Assembly: GCF_004402015.1 (NCBI RefSeq)
Contig: NZ_SOPW01000001.1
Span: 62,001-126,000, forward strand
Length of the DNA: 64,000 nt
Reading direction: 5' to 3'
From: Filobacillus milosensis
GTDB lineage: Bacteria; Bacillota; Bacilli; Bacillales; Alkalibacillaceae
Below are positions 27,230 to 37,258 of the stretch, piece by piece. The notes beneath the pieces are model-generated. The model was not told the origin of the DNA. It saw only the letters and a program-made list of their open reading frames with translations, and made no database searches. Position 1 is the stretch's first letter, and each line of letters begins with the position of its first letter. Both the position numbers and the translations under genes were made by a program.

Positions 27230-29002
27230 CTATTCCTTGTTCTTAGCCTTTAATGCTAAGCTTAACTCATCTAATTGAACTGGATTAACAGGAGATGGTG
27301 CATCTGTTAATAAATCTGATGCTGACGCTGTTTTAGGGAATAAAATCGTATCACGCAAGTTTGTTTTACCTGCTAAAATCATAACCGTACGATCTAACCC
27401 AAGAGCAATACCTCCATGTGGCGGAGCACCAAACTCAAGAGCTTCTAATAAAAAGCCAAACTGTTCAGTTGCTTCTTCTTCACTAAATCCTAGGGTTTTC
27501 AGCATTTGAGCCTGAAGGTCCTTCTCATAAATACGTAATGAGCCACCACCCAATTCATAACCATTTAAAACAATATCATATGCTTGTGCTTTTACATTTA
27601 CAGGATCACTTTCAAGTTTTTCAATGTCCTGAGTTTGTGGCATTGTGAATGGATGGTGAGCCGCATGATAGCGCTCTTCATCTTCATCATATTCAAATAG
27701 TGGCCAATCTGTCACCCAAAGGAAATTGAATTGATTATTATCAATGAGTCCAAGTTCCTTCCCAAGCTTTAACCTTAAGGCTCCCAAGCTATCAGCGACA
27801 ACACTTTCCTTATCTGCTACAAATAACAATAAGTCATTATCTTCAGCATTTAATTTATCTTTAATGTTTGTTACCTCTTCATCACTGAAGAATTTAGCTA
27901 TTGGTCCAGTTAACGAACCTCCGTCTACTTTCATCCAAGCTAGCCCTTTTGCTCCATATACAGCTACAGCTTCAGTTAATTTATCAATATCTTTTCTAGA
28001 AAATTCGTCAGCATGGCCTTTAACATTTATAGCACTAACTTTTCCACCTGACTCTACAGCACCTTTAAAGACTTTAAAGCCGCTATTAGCAACTACATCA
28101 TTCATATTTACTAATTCCAGACCAAATCGAGTATCTGGTTTATCAGAACCATATCGCTCCATCGCTTCATCATATGTCATTCGTGGGAAAGGTTTTTCGA
28201 CCTTTATACCTTTAACCTTTTCAACAACAACTTGTAGCATTTCCTCAGTCATTTCCATGATTTCTTCTTGAGACATAAATGATGTCTCAATATCTAATTG
28301 CGTGAATTCTGGTTGACGGTCAGCGCGTAAATCTTCATCACGGAAGCATCGAGTGATTTGGAAATACTTTTCATAACCTGAAATCATTAATAATTGCTTA
28401 AATAATTGAGGAGACTGTGGTAAAGCGTAAAACTCTCCTGGATGGACACGGCTTGGCACTAAATAATCACGAGCCCCTTCTGGTGTACTTTTAGTCAGCA
28501 TTGGCGTTTCCATCTCATAAAAACCTTTATCATCCAGGTAACTTCTAAATGCTTGTGAAATCTGGTGACGCATTTTCATCGTTTGTTGCATTTCCTGGCG
28601 TCGTAAATCCAGATAACGATATTTTAAACGGATTTCTTCATTTGCTTCTGTCTCATCTTCAATTTTTATAGGAAGAGCTTTCGATTTGTTTAAAATCTTA
28701 ATGTGACTGGCTTCAACTTCAATTTCACCGGTCTTCATTTTAGGGTTGATCGTTGAATCGTCACGTTTTTTAACGATTCCCTGAATTTCTACAACAAATT
28801 CACTTCTTATTTTTTCTGCAATTTCTAGAGCTTCCTGGTTGAAATCTGGATTAAAGACCACTTGAACGATTCCTGAACGATCTCTCAAGTCAACAAATAT
28901 TAATCCACCTAAATCTCGTCTTTTTTGAACCCACCCTTTTAATAAAACTTTTTGCTCTACATATTCTTTTGTTAATAAACCACATTGTGTACGAGTTTCC
29001 AT
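27230..29002 (-). CDS. aspS: Aspartyl-tRNA synthetase
   Basis: Charges tRNA-Asp. The 590 residues include the N-terminal OB-fold anticodon domain ([20 protein letters not shown]), the class II core with [11 protein letters not shown] and [14 protein letters not shown], the bacterial insertion domain, and motif 3 [13 protein letters not shown]. Typical bacterial length. It lies 12 bases downstream of hisS and shares its T-box control. Confidence 0.97.
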   Translation of the reverse strand: METRTQCGLLTKEYVEQKVLLKGWVQKRRDLGGLIFVDLRDRSGIVQVVFNPDFNQEALEIAEKIRSEFVVEIQGIVKKRDDSTINPKMKTGEIEVEASHIKILNKSKALPIKIEDETEANEEIRLKYRYLDLRRQEMQQTMKMRHQISQAFRSYLDDKGFYEMETPMLTKSTPEGARDYLVPSRVHPGEFYALPQSPQLFKQLLMISGYEKYFQITRCFRDEDLRADRQPEFTQLDIETSFMSQEEIMEMTEEMLQVVVEKVKGIKVEKPFPRMTYDEAMERYGSDKPDTRFGLELVNMNDVVANSGFKVFKGAVESGGKVSAINVKGHADEFSRKDIDKLTEAVAVYGAKGLAWMKVDGGSLTGPIAKFFSDEEVTNIKDKLNAEDNDLLLFVADKESVVADSLGALRLKLGKELGLIDNNQFNFLWVTDWPLFEYDEDEERYHAAHHPFTMPQTQDIEKLESDPVNVKAQAYDIVLNGYELGGGSLRIYEKDLQAQMLKTLGFSEEEATEQFGFLLEALEFGAPPHGGIALGLDRTVMILAGKTNLRDTILFPKTASASDLLTDAPSPVNPVQLDELSLALKAKNKE

Positions 29003-29014
29003 GGTGTGCCTCCT

Positions 29015-30283
29015 CTAAAATCCTGTTTTTATTTCTGAAGGGATATTTTTAATTTCAATTGTTTTTTGGTCGCCACTTTTTAAATTCTTTACATTGGCAA
29101 CGCCATTTTGTATTTCTTCTTCACCGATAATAATCGCGTAAGTTGCTTCTAAGCGATCTGCAGATTTAAATTGACCTTTAACTTTTTTATCTAAATAATC
29201 TTGATCGACTTTAATTCCACTTCGTCTTAATTGATTAACAATATTAGATGCTTCATATTTGGACTCTGAACCTATGTTAATCACATAACAATCAACTGAT
29301 TCATCACGTTCTAACTTGACACCTTCAGCATCAAGCGCCATGATTAGACGTTCAATACTTAAAGCAAAGCCAATACCTGAAATGTCTGGTCCACCTAACT
29401 CTTTAACTAATCCACTGTAACGGCCTCCACCAGATAGGGTGGTAATGGAACCAAACCCGTCAGCTTCGCTCATAATTTCAAATGCAGTATGTGTATAGTA
29501 ATCAAGACCTCTAACCAAGGTCTCATCAACAACATAATTTATGCCCATTGTATCAAGGTGCTTTTTAACCTCTTCAAAATAAGTAGATGATTCTTCATTC
29601 AAATATTCTAAAATAGATGGAGCATTTAGCATCGCTTCATGATCCTTATCAACTTTACAATCCAATAATCTTAAAGGATTTTTTTCTAAACGCTGCTGAC
29701 AATCAGAGCATAATTCATCTTTAAAAGGTTTAAAATGATTAATTAATGCATTTCGGTGAGCTTCTCGACTTTCTTGATCACCAAGGCTATTAATTACAAG
29801 CTTTAATGATTTTAGTCCTAAAGCTTGATAGCAATCCATGGCAAATGCCATAACTTCTGCATCAATAGCAGGGTTAGCACTGCCTATGGCTTCTATACCA
29901 AATTGAGTGAATTGTCTTGTACGACCTTGTTGTGGACGTTCATACCTAAACATCGGTCCTATATAATAAAGTTTTGTTGGTTGTTCTGGTAATCCGTGCA
30001 TTTTGTGTTGGACATATGCTCGAGCAACAGATGCTGTACCTTCAGGACGAAGCGTTAAACTTCTTCCACCTCGGTCATCAAATGAATACATTTCTTTTTG
30101 TACAATGTCTGTTGTATCGCCGACACCTCGTTGAAATAACTCAGTTCGCTCAAAAATTGGTGTTCTGATTTCTTTATAGTTATAGACTTGAGCTAAATGG
30201 TTTAGTTTATCCTCAATAGCTTGCCATTTTTTTGTAGCTTCTGGTAAAAGGTCTTCTGTACCTCTTGGAACGTTTATACTCAT
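29015..30283 (-). CDS. hisS: Histidyl-tRNA synthetase
   Basis: Charges tRNA-His. The 422 residues show the class II core with LRPEGTASVARAY (motif 2), the histidine-binding LVRGLDYYTHTAFE and SGGGRYSGLVKELGG (motif 3 area), then the anticodon-binding domain (DCYVINIG onward). Start codon at 30283 after AAAGGAGGATC. First gene of the hisS-aspS operon, behind a T-box leader; a palindromic repeat lies in the leader between the T-box terminator and the start codon. Confidence 0.97.
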   Translation of the reverse strand: MSINVPRGTEDLLPEATKKWQAIEDKLNHLAQVYNYKEIRTPIFERTELFQRGVGDTTDIVQKEMYSFDDRGGRSLTLRPEGTASVARAYVQHKMHGLPEQPTKLYYIGPMFRYERPQQGRTRQFTQFGIEAIGSANPAIDAEVMAFAMDCYQALGLKSLKLVINSLGDQESREAHRNALINHFKPFKDELCSDCQQRLEKNPLRLLDCKVDKDHEAMLNAPSILEYLNEESSTYFEEVKKHLDTMGINYVVDETLVRGLDYYTHTAFEIMSEADGFGSITTLSGGGRYSGLVKELGGPDISGIGFALSIERLIMALDAEGVKLERDESVDCYVINIGSESKYEASNIVNQLRRSGIKVDQDYLDKKVKGQFKSADRLEATYAIIIGEEEIQNGVANVKNLKSGDQKTIEIKNIPSEIKTGF

Positions 30284-30343
30284 AATGATCCTCCTTTAAC
30301 ATATTTCAAAATCAATTAATAAATCGGCTTTATTAAGTTTGTT

Positions 30344-30531
30344 ATTGATTCTACGAATCGCTACAGGCGGACGCTTTCCGCGGGCACGGCCTCAACTTCC
30401 CAAAACTCACATTCGTTCGTTTTGCGTGATTTTCGGCTCGCGCTGTTCCCGTGAAGACCTGGACGGTCAAGTGTCGACGTTGGCCACAGGACGTGGCCGC
30501 TTTTAGTCGACCAGGAGTCGCCGCCTTTCGC
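30344..30531 (+). repeat. Intergenic palindromic repeat, copy 2, inside the hisS leader
   Basis: Starts ATTGATTCTACGAATCGCTA, followed by GGCGGACGC..., and ends TCGCCGCCTTTCGC. The first 65 bases are nearly identical to copy 3. Compared with copy 3 it has an extra segment of about 60 bases after CTGTTCCCG that includes the perfect hairpin GGCCAC-AGGAC-GTGGCC. It is transcribed as part of the hisS mRNA 5' region. Confidence 0.88.
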
Positions 30532-30589
30532 TTTTTATTACTTCACACACCCACTCAACAACAACTAATTTTGCCAAATAGTTCGAAAA

Positions 30590-30871
30590 AATTAAAAAAG
30601 TCCCTATCAAAGACTTAATTAGTCTTTGATAGGGACGAGTATGACCCGTGTTGCCACCCTGCTTAGAAACATAGTTAAACCATATTTCTCTCTTAATTAT
30701 GTAACGCCTTAAAGCGGCCGACACCTACTGCCTCTTGGTTTCGATGTGGCACCTCCAGAATGTCTTTCGTAAAGATAACATTTAGGTTTATTTTCAGCCA
30801 ATGATAAACCCTCTCTGTAAAGTTTATTCTTTACTACTTTTTCCTTCTTCGGTTTTTGATATTTAAATGTT
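30590..30871 (-). promoter_or_regulatory. T-box riboswitch of hisS-aspS with overlapping GAC/CAU specifier
   Basis: T-box AGGGTGGCAACACGGG (plus-strand 30645-30660), terminator GTCCCTATCAAAGACT / AGTCTTTGATAGGGAC with a T run (30593-30636), and Stem I with AGAGAGG. The specifier region reads GAAAGACATTCTGG. Aligned with the alaS leader in this window (GAAGCTATTCCGG), the specifier codon is GAC (Asp, plus-strand 30762-30764). A His codon CAT overlaps it by one base (30760-30762). Uncharged tRNA should favour read-through into hisS-aspS. Confidence 0.9.
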
Positions 30872-30877
30872 TCACTT

Positions 30878-30906
30878 ATCATATAAGGGTTTTAATCTTA
30901 TGTCAA
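30878..30906 (-). promoter_or_regulatory. Sigma-A promoter of hisS-aspS
   Basis: Perfect TTGACA (30901-30906) and TATGAT (30878-30883) on the minus strand with a 17-base spacer. The -35 begins just after the dtd stop codon, so dtd and hisS are separate units that nearly abut. Confidence 0.9.
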
Positions 30907-30913
30907 GAACTTA

Positions 30914-31357
30914 TTAATCATCCGTATCTAAAATAAGAGTGACCGGACCATCGTTTAGTAAAGATACCTTCATATATTCCTGAAAGACACCTGTTTCAAC
31001 AGGTACCCCTTGGTCAATGACGCTCTGATTAAACTTTTCATACATATCATTAGCGAAATCAGGTTTAGCTGCTTTCATAAAATTCGGGCGTCTCCCTTTT
31101 TTACAATCCCCGTACAATGTGAATTGAGAAATGGAAAGCACTTTTCCCCCTACATCTTTTACTGATAAGTTCATTTTACCTTGATCATCTTCAAATATAC
31201 GCAAATTAGATATTTTATCAGCTAAAAACTGAATATCTTTATCTGTATCGTCATGGGTAACTCCTAAAAGAACAACTAACCCTTGGTCGATCGCACCTGT
31301 AGTATCCCCATTGACTTCAACTGAACCTTCTGTAACTCGTTGAACTACTGCGCGCAT
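30914..31357 (-). CDS. dtd: D-aminoacyl-tRNA deacylase
   Basis: Removes D-amino acids (and glycine mis-attached to tRNA-Ala) from tRNA, a proofreading step. The 147 residues carry both signature motifs: SQFTLYGD and [11 protein letters not shown] (the GPVT cis-proline loop). It lies 14 bases downstream of relA on the same strand, as in B. subtilis, so it is probably in the relA operon. Confidence 0.95.
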   Translation of the reverse strand: MRAVVQRVTEGSVEVNGDTTGAIDQGLVVLLGVTHDDTDKDIQFLADKISNLRIFEDDQGKMNLSVKDVGGKVLSISQFTLYGDCKKGRRPNFMKAAKPDFANDMYEKFNQSVIDQGVPVETGVFQEYMKVSLLNDGPVTLILDTDD

Positions 31358-31371
31358 GTTTCTTCGACTCC

Positions 31372-33567
31372 TTAATGTAATGTTCGTTGTACAGTAAATA
31401 CATCCCTAATTTGTTTAATTCGTTCCACAATTTTTCTAAGGTGTTCAACATTGTGAATTAAAATGGTTAAATTAATTGTCGCCATTTTATTGCGGTCTGA
31501 TTTTCCATTTACAGCTGTAATGCTTGTGTTTGTTTCATTAACTACTTGTAAAATTTCATTGAGCAATCCACTTCGGTCAAAGCCGTTAATTTCTAAATCA
31601 ACGCTATAACTTTTACGGTCTTGAGTTTGGTTATCCCATTCAACCTCAAGTAACCTTGATTCATCTTCACTGGATATATTAGGACAGTCATTTCGATGCA
31701 CAGATACGCCACGTCCACGAGTGATAAACCCAACAATATCATCACCAGGAACAGGGTTGCAACAGCGTGACAGGCGAATCAATAAGTTGTCCACACCTTT
31801 GACATAGACGCCTGAACCAGAAGAGCGTTGTTTTCGGTTCTCAACTTCTTGTTGCATTTCTTTAATCGAATTTTCTAAGTCAGTTGCTTTTTCTTTTTCA
31901 CGAAGCTTCTCTGTGATTCGATTAGCCACTTGCTGAGCTGTAACTCCCTGATAACCTACTGCAGCATATAAATCTTCTTCGGTTTGAAAACTAAAACGAT
32001 CTAATGCAAGCTGAATATTTTCTTCTGTAAAAGCTTCTTTCGGCTCGAAACCTAAATTCTTAATTTCTGTTTCAACCGATTCTTGTCCTTTTTGAACATT
32101 TTCCTCTCGACGTTGCTTCTTAAAGAACTGCTTAATCTTGTTTTTAGCCTGAGAAGTTTGAGTTATTTTTAGCCAATCTTCAGAAGGTCCATAGGAATGC
32201 TTTGAAGTCAACATTTCAACGATGTCACCTGTTCGCAATTTGTAATCTAAAGGTTCCATTTTACCGTTAACTTTAGCACCAATCGTCTTGTTTCCGACCT
32301 CTGTATGAATACGGTAAGCGAAATCCAGAGGCACTGAACCCCTAGGAAGCTCAATCACATCACCATTAGGTGTAAAGACATAAACCATATCAGAAAAGAA
32401 GTCTACTTTTAATGACTCCATAAATTCTTCAGCATCAACCGTTTCATTTTGCCATTCAAGAATTTCACGGAACCATGATAGTTGTCTTGACATGTCTTCT
32501 TGCTTTTCACTTCCGCTTTTACCTTCTTTATATAGCCAGTGCGCAGCAATACCATATTCAGCAATTTCGTGCATGTCTTGTGTACGAATTTGCACTTCTA
32601 ATGGTTCACCTTTAGGTCCTATAACAGTTGTATGAAGTGACTGATAAAGGTTTGGTTTAGGCATAGCGATGTAATCTTTGAATCGACCTGGCATCGGCTT
32701 CCAACACGTATGAATAATACCTAAAACGGCATAACAGTCTTTTATACTTTTTACAATCACTCGAACTGCTAACAAATCATAAATTTCATTAAAGTCTTTC
32801 TTCTGATGTACCATTTTACGGTAAATACTATAGATATGCTTTGGACGACCAGACATTTCTGCCTTAATATTTACATCACCAAGCTGAGAGTTTATTTCAT
32901 CAATAACTTGTTCGATGTAAGATTCACGTTCTTCACGCTTTTGTCGCATCAGATGAACAATGCGATAATATTGTTGTGGATTTAAATACCTTAACGATGT
33001 ATCTTCAAGTTCCCATTTAATTGTTGAAATACCTAATCGATGTGCTAATGGGGCAAAAATTTCGAGTGTCTCATTTGCAATACGACGCTGCTTAGTTTCA
33101 GGTAAGTGAGCGAGGGTACGCATATTATGCAAACGATCGGAAAGCTTGATTAAAATTACACGAATGTCTTTAGCCATAGCTACAAACATTTTACGGTGAT
33201 TCTCTGCCTGCTGAGCTTCCTTAGACTTATACTTAATTTTGCCTAGTTTAGTGACGCCATCAACTAGTAAAGCAACTTCTTCACTAAATTCCTCTTTTAA
33301 ATCATCAAAAGAAACTTCCGTATCCTCTAAGACATCATGTAAAAACCCCCCGGCAATAGTCGCTGGGTCCATTTCAAGTTCAATTAAAATGCCTGCTACT
33401 TGAACTGGATGAATAATGTAAGCCTCTCCTGATTTCCTTACTTGTCCTTCATGTGCTTTATTAGCATATTCATAGGCACGACGAAGAAAAGCCGTATGTT
33501 TTTCATTTAAATAACGGCTTGCATCCTCTAGTACTTCTTCAATTGTCTTTTTTTGATGTTTTGCCAT
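31372..33567 (-). CDS. relA: Bifunctional (p)ppGpp synthetase/hydrolase Rel
   Basis: Long Rel enzyme of the stringent response. The 731 residues have the HD hydrolase domain with [12 protein letters not shown], the synthetase domain with [20 protein letters not shown] (the RxKD motif, typical of bifunctional Rel), the TGS domain [20 protein letters not shown], a helical and zinc-finger region ([18 protein letters not shown]), and a C-terminal ACT domain. Both activities look intact. The start at 33567 has AGGTGA upstream. Confidence 0.97.
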   Translation of the reverse strand: MAKHQKKTIEEVLEDASRYLNEKHTAFLRRAYEYANKAHEGQVRKSGEAYIIHPVQVAGILIELEMDPATIAGGFLHDVLEDTEVSFDDLKEEFSEEVALLVDGVTKLGKIKYKSKEAQQAENHRKMFVAMAKDIRVILIKLSDRLHNMRTLAHLPETKQRRIANETLEIFAPLAHRLGISTIKWELEDTSLRYLNPQQYYRIVHLMRQKREERESYIEQVIDEINSQLGDVNIKAEMSGRPKHIYSIYRKMVHQKKDFNEIYDLLAVRVIVKSIKDCYAVLGIIHTCWKPMPGRFKDYIAMPKPNLYQSLHTTVIGPKGEPLEVQIRTQDMHEIAEYGIAAHWLYKEGKSGSEKQEDMSRQLSWFREILEWQNETVDAEEFMESLKVDFFSDMVYVFTPNGDVIELPRGSVPLDFAYRIHTEVGNKTIGAKVNGKMEPLDYKLRTGDIVEMLTSKHSYGPSEDWLKITQTSQAKNKIKQFFKKQRREENVQKGQESVETEIKNLGFEPKEAFTEENIQLALDRFSFQTEEDLYAAVGYQGVTAQQVANRITEKLREKEKATDLENSIKEMQQEVENRKQRSSGSGVYVKGVDNLLIRLSRCCNPVPGDDIVGFITRGRGVSVHRNDCPNISSEDESRLLEVEWDNQTQDRKSYSVDLEINGFDRSGLLNEILQVVNETNTSITAVNGKSDRNKMATINLTILIHNVEHLRKIVERIKQIRDVFTVQRTLH

Positions 33568-33623
33568 ACAATCACCTAGTCACCCATAAAAGTTTCGATT
33601 CACGTCCATAATGCCTTTGTTAT

Positions 33624-33652
33624 ATTATTAATAATTTATCGAAAAATGTAAA
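33624..33652 (-). promoter_or_regulatory. Possible promoter of relA
   Basis: TTTACA (33647-33652) and AATAAT (33624-33629) on the minus strand with a 17-base spacer, between the apt terminator and relA. Each element has one mismatch to consensus in an AT-rich region, so support is moderate. Confidence 0.4.
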
Positions 33653-33682
33653 GATACAATTATATATTTAAAAGTTACAATA

Positions 33683-33711
33683 CCGGCTGGTCCATAATAT
33701 GAACCAGCCGG
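33683..33711 (-). terminator. Hairpin terminator after apt
   Basis: CCGGCTGGTTCAT and ATGGACCAGCCGG form a strong GC-rich hairpin on the minus strand. The T-rich tail is broken (TATTGTAACTTTT), so termination may be partial. Confidence 0.75.
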
Positions 33712-33719
33712 CGCAAATT

Positions 33720-34232
33720 TTAATATTGCATTAAGGTTAACACATCATAATCTTTTAATTTATCTCTACCATCTAAATAAGTTAATTCAATTAAGAATGC
33801 ACACCCTACAACTTCGCCACCTAATTGCTCAACAAGATCTATCGAAGCTTCTATTGTTCCACCCGTGGCTAGTAGATCATCTATAATGAGGACGCGTTGT
33901 CCTGGTTTAATAGCATCTTTATGAATTGTTAGAACATCTTTTCCATATTCTAACCCATAATCTACTTTGATAACGTCTCTTGGGAGTTTACCCTCTTTAC
34001 GTACAGGTGCAAACCCAATTTCTAAAGCGTAAGATACAGGGCACCCAACGATGAAACCACGAGCTTCGGGTCCTACAACAATGTCGACATCCCTTTTCTT
34101 TGCATATTCTACAATCTCATCTACAGCAGATTTAAAAGCTTTACCATTATCCATTAGAGTTGTAATATCTTTAAATTTAATTCCTTCTTTTGGCCAATCT
34201 TCTACAATCGTGATGTACTCTTTATAATCCAT
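33720..34232 (-). CDS. apt: Adenine phosphoribosyltransferase
   Basis: Salvages adenine to AMP using PRPP. The 170 residues are the same length as the B. subtilis enzyme and include [21 protein letters not shown] and the PRPP-binding loop [16 protein letters not shown] 34232 has AAGGAG nine bases upstream; an in-frame TTG two codons earlier is less likely. The start codon lies inside the last codons of recJ (11-base overlap), so it is translationally coupled to recJ. Confidence 0.96.
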   Translation of the reverse strand: MDYKEYITIVEDWPKEGIKFKDITTLMDNGKAFKSAVDEIVEYAKKRDVDIVVGPEARGFIVGCPVSYALEIGFAPVRKEGKLPRDVIKVDYGLEYGKDVLTIHKDAIKPGQRVLIIDDLLATGGTIEASIDLVEQLGGEVVGCAFLIELTYLDGRDKLKDYDVLTLMQY

Positions 34233-36537
34233 GTACAACTTCTCCTTCCTGCAATTGAGGCTTCATACGATCTACTATCCATTGTCTAAGCTCATCTGTT
34301 GTTGAATAATATAGAACTTGTTCAACCTCAATTCTTTCCATCTGATCCTGATATGTTTCGGAATTCGTTAACGGTTGTTGTTCAACATCCGTCTGTAACA
34401 CTATATCGCCATTCCTCATTGTAACAAAATTCAATTCAAAAAACACTTTTAGCATGAAATCTAACTGATCCATATTCCACCCTTTAGCTTTTGCTAGTTG
34501 GGGTTTCTGTGATTCTTTTATTTCCTTATGTTTTTTTAAAATGCTATATAATTGTTTGAATTGATTACGTTTAACACTTGAAGTGAAATATTGTTCATCA
34601 GCGTTTTGAAAACATGCATAAACTGATTGATATTGATTACATGAGATAACATGTTCTAAATCATCGAGTCTTTTAGGTAAATCGATAAACATGATACGCT
34701 TAGTTCCTTCTAGGTACTGCTCAATTTGATCTTTAATTTTATTATAATCTAACAGTGGATAATCTAACAGTTGATTTTGTCCCGAAAAGGTAATTACTTT
34801 AATATCATTGTTTGAAAGCATAGTTGAATAATTACCTTTGCCACGAAAATCAAAGATTTGTGTTTCCTGGCAACGTATATCTTTTAACTTAACTTGTAAT
34901 TTACGGTGCCCATTCCATTCATTAATATCAATCTCACCAACTACATCTATTCGACTACCAGGTGTTAATTGATCTGCAACATGGCCAATTTGAAAACCAA
35001 CCATATCGATTTGCTCAAAACCACTATCTGCAGTGATTTTAACATGGTTCTTCTTTGCACCAATTTTTCTAGCTTCACGTAATACTAAATTATTTAATTG
35101 GAAATAAGGTTTTGGATTTCCCATACCGAATGGTGCTAAATGCTGTAATTGTTTAGGAAGATCTAAATCAACTTCATTCCAATCAATTGTATCTTCTATT
35201 TCTAATGTAGGATGAAAGTCTTTTTCAGTTAATAAATCTTCAGCTTGTTCATTTAATGCCTGTCTTAATTCATCGATCTGATTAACAGCCACAGTCATCC
35301 CTGCAGCTTGCGCATGCCCACCGAATTGTAAAAATAAATGACGTAATTCCATACCGTTTTTAAAAATGTCATAGGCAGGAATACTACGAGCACTTCCTTT
35401 AGCCTCATTTGTTTCTGGATCAATACCTAAAATAATCGTTGGTCGATAGTATTGATTTACAATTCTCGAAGCGACTATTCCCAGAACTCCTGGGTTCCAA
35501 CCTTCTTTAGCAAGAACAATCACTTTATCGTCTTTATATTTATTTTCTATTTCTTCAATCGCTTCTTCTGCTAATGCTGCCACTATTTGCTGACGCTCTT
35601 TATTCAGCTGGTCAACCTCTTTAGCCATATCTTCAGCTATTAATGGATCGTCTTCTAACAGCAAGTCTACAGCTAACGAAGCATCCTGTAATCGACCAAC
35701 AGCATTCAGCCGTGGACCTATAATGAACCCAATAGACTCTTCAGTTACTTTTTCTTCTATTTTACCAACCTTCTTCAGAGCCTCAAGGCCGGCTTCGGTA
35801 ATTTTATTTAATTCTTCTAATCCCTTTTGAACGATAATACGATTCTCATCTTTTAATGGCACTAAATCAGCTACTGTACCTATTGCTGCATAAGCTAGTA
35901 ATTCCGAAGGCAGCTCACCTAATATTGCGTGAGCCAATTTAAAAGCTACCCCTACACCTGCTAAATGATCAAAAGGATATGTTTCTGCTAACCTTGGGTG
36001 TATGATGGCATAGGCTTCAGGGAGTTCGTTTTGTTCTTCGTGGTGATCGGTAATGATTAAATCAATGCCTAACTGTTTAGCCAGCTTCGCTTCTTCAGGC
36101 GCCGCAATACCAGTGTCAACCGTGATAATTAAATTGATTCCCGCCTCTTTTGCTTCCATAAATGCAGCTTCATTAGGACCATAACCTTCTGTAAAGCGAT
36201 TAGGTATATAGTAATTAACATTTGCTCCTAATTGTCTTAATGTGCGTATTAACACAGCAGTGGATGTTACACCATCTGCATCGTAATCTCCAAAAATTAA
36301 TATTTGTTCTTCATTATTTATAGCTTGATGGATACGTTCAACAGACTTTTTCATTTCAGGAAACAAAAAAGGATCATGCAAATCATTAACGTCTGCATGT
36401 AAAAATCTGTTCGCATCTTCTGTTGTTTTAATTCCTCTTTTAGCTAACATTCTCTTTATAACATTTGAAAAAGGTAAATCAAGTGCTGGTGTATAATCAG
36501 CATTATGTATAACCCAATTCATTTTACTATCTAGCAT
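34222..36537 (-). CDS. recJ: Single-strand-specific 5'-3' exonuclease RecJ
   Basis: DHH-family exonuclease in recombination and repair. The 771 residues contain the metal motifs [18 protein letters not shown] and TDHHEEQNE, the DHHA1 part with [12 protein letters not shown], an OB fold, and the long C-terminal extension seen in Bacillus RecJ. ATG 36537 is chosen because AGGGGTGA precedes it; the frame is open 17 codons upstream into the promoter region. The gene has its own promoter after lapA, and an inverted repeat covers its ribosome site. Confidence 0.96.
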   Translation of the reverse strand: MLDSKMNWVIHNADYTPALDLPFSNVIKRMLAKRGIKTTEDANRFLHADVNDLHDPFLFPEMKKSVERIHQAINNEEQILIFGDYDADGVTSTAVLIRTLRQLGANVNYYIPNRFTEGYGPNEAAFMEAKEAGINLIITVDTGIAAPEEAKLAKQLGIDLIITDHHEEQNELPEAYAIIHPRLAETYPFDHLAGVGVAFKLAHAILGELPSELLAYAAIGTVADLVPLKDENRIIVQKGLEELNKITEAGLEALKKVGKIEEKVTEESIGFIIGPRLNAVGRLQDASLAVDLLLEDDPLIAEDMAKEVDQLNKERQQIVAALAEEAIEEIENKYKDDKVIVLAKEGWNPGVLGIVASRIVNQYYRPTIILGIDPETNEAKGSARSIPAYDIFKNGMELRHLFLQFGGHAQAAGMTVAVNQIDELRQALNEQAEDLLTEKDFHPTLEIEDTIDWNEVDLDLPKQLQHLAPFGMGNPKPYFQLNNLVLREARKIGAKKNHVKITADSGFEQIDMVGFQIGHVADQLTPGSRIDVVGEIDINEWNGHRKLQVKLKDIRCQETQIFDFRGKGNYSTMLSNNDIKVITFSGQNQLLDYPLLDYNKIKDQIEQYLEGTKRIMFIDLPKRLDDLEHVISCNQYQSVYACFQNADEQYFTSSVKRNQFKQLYSILKKHKEIKESQKPQLAKAKGWNMDQLDFMLKVFFELNFVTMRNGDIVLQTDVEQQPLTNSETYQDQMERIEVEQVLYYSTTDELRQWIVDRMKPQLQEGEVVHGL

Positions 36538-36543
36538 AAATTC

Positions 36544-36588
36544 ACCCCTGACGAAACTCATTATACTAGAGCTCATCAGGGGTATCAA
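36544..36588 (-). promoter_or_regulatory. recJ promoter within an inverted repeat
   Basis: TTGATA (36583-36588) and perfect TATAAT (36560-36565) on the minus strand with a 17-base spacer. The perfect arms ACCCCTGA and TCAGGGGT (36576-36583 and 36544-36551) flank the -10. The 3' arm contains the recJ ribosome site AGGGG. A transcript starting near 36553 would lack the 5' arm, but a read-through transcript from lapA would carry both. Confidence 0.8.
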
Positions 36589-36593
36589 TGAGA

Positions 36594-36920
36594 TTATTCT
36601 TTTTGTTCATCATTATGTTGAACTTCTGTCGAATCACTTTTGCTTTCTGGAGTCAAATCAGTCGATTGCTTTTGTTTTAGTTGTTCATTTTCATTTCTCA
36701 ACTGCTTAACATCTCTTTGTAATTGGAAGATTTTCGAGAAACTAAATCCGACAATTAAAATAGCTCCCATTAAAACAGATAATAGAATAACAAGAATCAG
36801 TGGAGCTGTTGTTGTTGTGAATAAGAAATCTACTTCTACATTTTCAACATTAATGACAGCAAATACTGCGATAATAACTGCGAAAACTAATGAGACCACA
36901 ATCCAGGACTGTTGCTTCAA
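36594..36920 (-). CDS. yrvD: LapA-domain membrane protein (YrvD-like)
   Basis: Small membrane protein of the LapA/DUF1049 family, related to E. coli LapA (YciS) of envelope assembly; role in Gram-positives unknown. From TTG 36920 it has 108 residues: two membrane helices at about 5-25 and 38-60, a coiled-coil stretch (FQLQRDVKQLRNENEQLKQK) and a polar tail. TTG 36920 fits GGGG eight bases upstream; GTG 36938 is in frame but lacks a site. Position between secDF and recJ as in B. subtilis. Confidence 0.85.
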   Translation of the reverse strand: MKQQSWIVVSLVFAVIIAVFAVINVENVEVDFLFTTTTAPLILVILLSVLMGAILIVGFSFSKIFQLQRDVKQLRNENEQLKQKQSTDLTPESKSDSTEVQHNDEQKE

Positions 36921-36952
36921 GTTTCCAACCCCTTTCACCTTTTCATATGACT

Positions 36953-36981
36953 ATTATCCTATACAATCATTTCAGATACAA
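36953..36981 (-). promoter_or_regulatory. Probable sigma-A promoter of yrvD
   Basis: TTGTAT (36976-36981) and GATAAT (36953-36958) on the minus strand, spacer 17 bases, about 32 bases upstream of the TTG start. Confidence 0.6.
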
Positions 36982-37013
36982 ATTATATTAATTTAAAGCT
37001 ATGGTAAGGTTTA

Positions 37014-37143
37014 TTGTTGATTCTACGAATCGCTACAGGCGGACGCATTCCGCGGGCACGGCCTCAACTTCCCAAAACTCACTCCCGTTCGTTTTGCGTG
37101 ATTTTCGGCTTGCGCTGTTCCCGCAGGAGTCGCCGCCTTTCGC
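37014..37143 (+). repeat. Intergenic palindromic repeat, copy 3 (short form)
   Basis: About 130 bases between yrvD and the secDF terminator. Nearly identical to the first 65 bases of copy 2 (TTGATTCTACGAATCGCTAC, then GGCGGACGC), then CTGTTCCCGCAGGAGTCGCC without the extra 60-base segment. The ends GGCGGACGC and GTCGCCGCC form an imperfect stem. Nothing else is visible in 36990-37205. Confidence 0.88.
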
Positions 37144-37209
37144 TTTTCATAATTGGTCAAATATTATTTTCAATTTATATAATTTAAAGATAATGTTTTA
37201 CAGTTCTCA

Positions 37210-37252
37210 ATTAAAAAAACTGACTTAACCTAATCAGGATAAGTCAGTTTAA
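37210..37252 (-). terminator. Terminator of secDF
   Basis: AAACTGACTTA and TAAGTCAGTTT pair on the minus strand and run into TTTTTTT. It lies just after the secDF stop codon. Confidence 0.93.
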
Positions 37253-37258
37253 ACATAG

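Noticed and set aside
30503-30724. Minus-strand open frame of 73 codons
   Set aside because: It runs through the T-box, its terminator and repeat copy 2, which explain the sequence as RNA structure.
37001-37228. Plus-strand open frame of 75 codons
   Set aside because: It is made of palindromic repeat copy 3, has no ribosome site, and similar frames appear in other copies only by chance.
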